Of a stretch of DNA of 8,072 nucleotides, positions 5,960 through 8,072 are shown one piece after another. Source of the DNA: Streptococcus oralis (GTDB lineage Bacteria; Bacillota; Bacilli; Lactobacillales; Streptococcaceae); the NCBI GenBank assembly GCA_905370255.1, contig CAJPKC010000045.1, positions 1 through 8,072 of the forward strand. The letters run 5' to 3'. The first letter of the stretch is position 1. Every line of letters begins with the position of its first letter. The notes below the pieces were generated by a model that had not been told where the DNA came from, searched no databases, and saw nothing but the letters and a program-made list of their open reading frames with translations. Both the position numbers and the translations under genes were made by a program.

Positions 5960-6247
5960 ATGAAACTATCAAATTTACTACTTTTTGCTGGATCAGCAGT
6001 CGGATCTTACCTCCTCGTTAAAAATCGTGAAGTTATCACTGAAGAAGTTTTAGATACAACTGATCGAGTTGAAGCAATCAAAGGTGATTTAGATGTTATC
6101 CAAAATAGCTTACAAATTATCAATCAACAAAAAGAAATCATCAAGGAGTATCAAGAAGACCTCACTTACAAATTTAAAGTCTTAGAAAAAGACCTCCAAG
6201 CAAGACTTGCTGTGATAAAAGAACTACGAGAAACTGAAGAAAACTAA
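5960..6247 (+). CDS. Small YtxH-like membrane/coiled-coil protein
   Basis: A 95-residue protein with one N-terminal hydrophobic segment (about 4-20, containing a GSAVGSY small-residue stretch), followed by a basic residue pair and a charged, heptad-like helical region from about 30 to 92 that should form a coiled coil. This architecture is that of YtxH-like proteins. In Bacillus a YtxH-like gene (yhaH) also lies next to hit and ecsAB, which supports the assignment. The function of the family is poorly defined; envelope stress roles have been suggested. AAGGAG, formed partly by the hit stop codon, serves as Shine-Dalgarno, so it is probably translated together with hit. The short size and low-complexity helix limit certainty about the family, not about it being a real gene. 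Confidence 0.8.
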   Translation: MKLSNLLLFAGSAVGSYLLVKNREVITEEVLDTTDRVEAIKGDLDVIQNSLQIINQQKEIIKEYQEDLTYKFKVLEKDLQARLAVIKELRETEEN

Positions 6248-6330
6248 AAAAGAAAGCATCCAACTTTCCTTATATCCCCTTAAATCCATCTTGGATTACC
6301 AGCTCCTAACAAAAAAGGGAGGGACTAAAC

Positions 6331-6972
6331 ATGAAACAGTTTTTAAAAGTCATCTTGATTATTTCTGGTTGCTTCTGTCTTTTTGTAACCCTAGCATTTC
6401 TACTTGTGACCAATCTTTTCAAGGCTTCATCAAGTGACATCCGAGAAGGAAATGAAACCTTAAAACAAATCTTTATCTCCCTTGACCTGCCTCCTGAGAA
6501 AGTTGAATCAAACGGACACTATCAATACGAGGGGGGAGGATTAGATTTTTATGTGACTTTCTCAGATGAGGTCATCAATAGCCACCCTGTCCTTAAAGAA
6601 AGTCCAAACCTCACTAAAAACCGACTCAAAGTCTATGTCCTACAGACAGGAGATATTTCTTACTATAAAGTAGGGGATAACTTGTTCAATCATGGTTTAA
6701 TACAATTTTTAGAGGAGGAAGGCGAGAAGTATTTCCGAGAAAACGGAAAGAAATCACATTCTTCTTACACAATTCTAACTTTGAATGATTCGGAAAGCAT
6801 GAAAAAGGGAATCGCATTCTATGAAAAAGCTTTGACCTTGGTAGATATTCAGGATAATTCGGCGATTAAGCACATTGATACCGTAACTGTGAAACCCGGC
6901 AAAGAAGCAGAACTCAAGCAACTCATCCAGGAAATGGATAAAGCCGGCTTGCTCATTCAAAAATATCAATAG
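6331..6972 (+). CDS. Membrane-anchored protein of unknown function (213 residues)
   Basis: I do not recognise the family. The N-terminus is a basic MKQFLK followed by a long hydrophobic segment (about 7-30). It contains I-S-G-C at 11-14, which fits a lipobox, but hydrophobicity continues well past the Cys, so a single membrane anchor is more likely than a lipoprotein. The remaining 180 residues are polar, with alternating strands and helices (for example LDFYVTF, RLKVYVLQTG, KHIDTVTVKPGKEAELKQL), and should face outside. No catalytic motif is evident. The start has a strong Shine-Dalgarno (GGGAGG, 8 bases upstream). No promoter or terminator was found in the 83 bases after the YtxH-like gene, so it is probably the last gene of the hit transcript. 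A bidirectional terminator follows it. I do not recall a counterpart at this place in pneumococcus. The length and codon usage look like a genuine gene. Confidence 0.8.
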   Translation: MKQFLKVILIISGCFCLFVTLAFLLVTNLFKASSSDIREGNETLKQIFISLDLPPEKVESNGHYQYEGGGLDFYVTFSDEVINSHPVLKESPNLTKNRLKVYVLQTGDISYYKVGDNLFNHGLIQFLEEEGEKYFRENGKKSHSSYTILTLNDSESMKKGIAFYEKALTLVDIQDNSAIKHIDTVTVKPGKEAELKQLIQEMDKAGLLIQKYQ

Positions 6973-7014
6973 CAGATCAGTCAGAGAATCTTTTCTCCGA
7001 TACTAACTACAAAC

Positions 7015-7046
7015 AAAAAAGAGCCTTATGGCTCTTTTGTTTTATT
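7015..7046. terminator. Bidirectional intrinsic terminator between the 213-residue gene and dnaJ
   Basis: The stem AAAAGAGCC / GGCTCTTTT (7017-7025, 7030-7038) has a 4-base loop and is flanked by A-rich sequence on the left and TTTTGTTTTATT on the right. It can terminate in both directions for these convergent genes. Its right T-rich arm runs into the dnaJ stop codon. Confidence 0.9.
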
Positions 7047-8072
7047 CACCCTCGAAGGCATCTTTTATGTGGTCAAAGAAGCCTTTTTTCTTTGGATTGA
7101 CTTTCAAGTCACCTGCAGCTGCGAATTCTTTCAAGGCTGCTTTTTGTCGTTCGTTCAAGCCTGTAGGCGTCACGACGTTAACAGTGACGTATTGGTCACC
7201 AACAGCACCACCACGAAGACTTGGAGCTCCCTTACCACGTAGGCGGAATCGTTTACCGGTTTGAGTTCCCTCTGGAATCACCAATTCAACATCACCGTGA
7301 ACGGTTGGAATATCGACAGTATCACCAAGAGTTGCTTGGACGATATTGAGGTTTAACTTGTAGAAAATAGTTGTTCCTTCACGCTCAAATTTATCGCTCG
7401 GCTCAACATTAACAACAACATACAAGTCTCCATATGGTCCGCCGTTAAACCCAGCTTCCCCTTGACCCGCTAAACGGATTTGTTGACCTGTTTCGACACC
7501 AGCTGGAATTTTCACATGAACACTGTGGGCTTGTTTTTCATGACCTGTTCCATGACAAGTTGTACATGGATCTTTGATTTCTTTTCCGCGACCGTGACAG
7601 ACATCACAGGTTACTTGGCGACGCATCATACCAAGCGGTGTTTGAGTATCGACGTTGATAACACCAGAACCGTGACAGCGTCCACAAGTAACTGGACTTG
7701 TTCCAGGCTTAGCACCTGATCCGTTACAAGTACGACAGCTTGATTCACGATTGTATTTGACTTCTTTTTCAGTACCAAAGATGGCTTCTTCAAAAGTCAA
7801 ATTGACGCGATACTGGAGGTCATCACCTTGACGAGGAGCGTTTGGATTGCGAGAAGAACCGCCTCCGCCGAAAAAACTTGAGAAGATATCTTCAAATCCA
7901 CCAAAACCGCCTGCACCATCGAAGCCACCGAAACCGCCTGCACCACCAAAGCCACCGTTGGCTCCAGCCGCACCGTATTGGTCATAGGCAGCCCGTTTCT
8001 GTTCATCGCTCAAAGTCTCATAGGCTTCTTGAACTTCCTTGTACTTTTCCTCAGCACCAGGCTCTTTATTGA
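7042..8072 (-). CDS. dnaJ: Chaperone protein DnaJ (Hsp40), N-terminus cut by window edge
   Basis: DnaJ stimulates the DnaK ATPase and delivers unfolded substrates to it. The window holds 342 C-terminal codons; about 36 residues of the J domain, including the HPD motif, should lie beyond the edge, giving the usual length of about 378. What is visible is the end of the J domain ([24 protein letters not shown]), the Gly/Phe region with a tandem duplication (7891-7944), and four zinc-binding CxxCxGxG repeats: [24 protein letters not shown] and CTTCHGTG. The substrate-binding C-terminal domains follow, ending FEGE. The frame is intact through the TTG at 8013 (Leu in ETLSDEQ), which is not a start codon. 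The stop codon overlaps the shared terminator. Heat-shock control elements would lie outside the window. Confidence 0.98.
   Translation of the reverse strand, partial: NKEPGAEEKYKEVQEAYETLSDEQKRAAYDQYGAAGANGGFGGAGGFGGFDGAGGFGGFEDIFSSFFGGGGSSRNPNAPRQGDDLQYRVNLTFEEAIFGTEKEVKYNRESSCRTCNGSGAKPGTSPVTCGRCHGSGVINVDTQTPLGMMRRQVTCDVCHGRGKEIKDPCTTCHGTGHEKQAHSVHVKIPAGVETGQQIRLAGQGEAGFNGGPYGDLYVVVNVEPSDKFEREGTTIFYKLNLNIVQATLGDTVDIPTVHGDVELVIPEGTQTGKRFRLRGKGAPSLRGGAVGDQYVTVNVVTPTGLNERQKAALKEFAAAGDLKVNPKKKGFFDHIKDAFEGE
7891..7944 (-). repeat. 27-base tandem duplication in the dnaJ Gly/Phe region
   Basis: Two in-frame copies of nine codons encode GAGGFGGFD (7918-7944) and GAGGFGGFE (7891-7917). On the DNA a 15-base core (AAACCGCCTGCACCA on the plus strand) recurs exactly 27 bases apart. 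Such units are prone to gain or loss by slippage and change the length of the flexible linker. Confidence 0.75.

Noticed and set aside
6248..6330. Terminator or promoter between the YtxH-like gene and the 213-residue gene
   Set aside because: Only a five-base stem (AATCC / GGATT) without a U-tract and no paired -35/-10 elements were seen.

Overview
The window looks like core chromosome of a Mitis-group Streptococcus. The predicted RimP, NusA start, CcrZ, TrmB, EcsAB and DnaJ proteins read like close relatives of the pneumococcal ones as I remember them, and the gene order matches the pneumococcal dnaJ-hit-ecsAB and ccrZ-trmB-rimP-nusA neighbourhoods. No database was searched, so the species is an inference. 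Most of the content is housekeeping. I found no CRISPR array, insertion sequence, phage gene, tRNA or rRNA.

Layout, left to right. Positions 1-800 hold the start of nusA (cut by the window edge) and rimP, both on the minus strand and read from a clear promoter at 794-822. Positions 899-2050 hold a membrane-anchored family 3 glycoside hydrolase (NagZ-like) on the minus strand, set off by a strong terminator upstream and a weaker one downstream. Positions 2221-3647 hold the overlapping pair ccrZ-trmB on the minus strand. Their promoter is embedded in the end of the preceding ecsB gene. Positions 3695-5472 hold the overlapping ABC transporter pair ecsA-ecsB on the minus strand. A 67-base divergent region follows, in which two extended -10 promoters face each other inside one near-palindrome.

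From there the plus strand carries hit, a small YtxH-like membrane/coiled-coil protein, and an unrecognised 213-residue membrane-anchored protein. This group ends at a bidirectional hairpin terminator shared with dnaJ, which comes from the opposite strand and runs off the right edge.

Functional themes are transcription and ribosome maturation (nusA, rimP), tRNA modification (trmB), coupling of replication to division (ccrZ), membrane transport and secretion (ecsAB), and chaperoning (dnaJ). The most interesting points are at fine scale. The only strong Shine-Dalgarno of rimP overlaps its apparent GTG start. The hydrolase promoter lies so close to its ATG that the mRNA would be nearly leaderless. 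The hit and ecsA promoters overlap. ecsB abuts ccrZ with no bacteriocin (blp) locus between them, unlike pneumococcus as I recall it. The 213-residue protein has no recognised family. I saw nothing that amounts to a clearly new multi-gene system.
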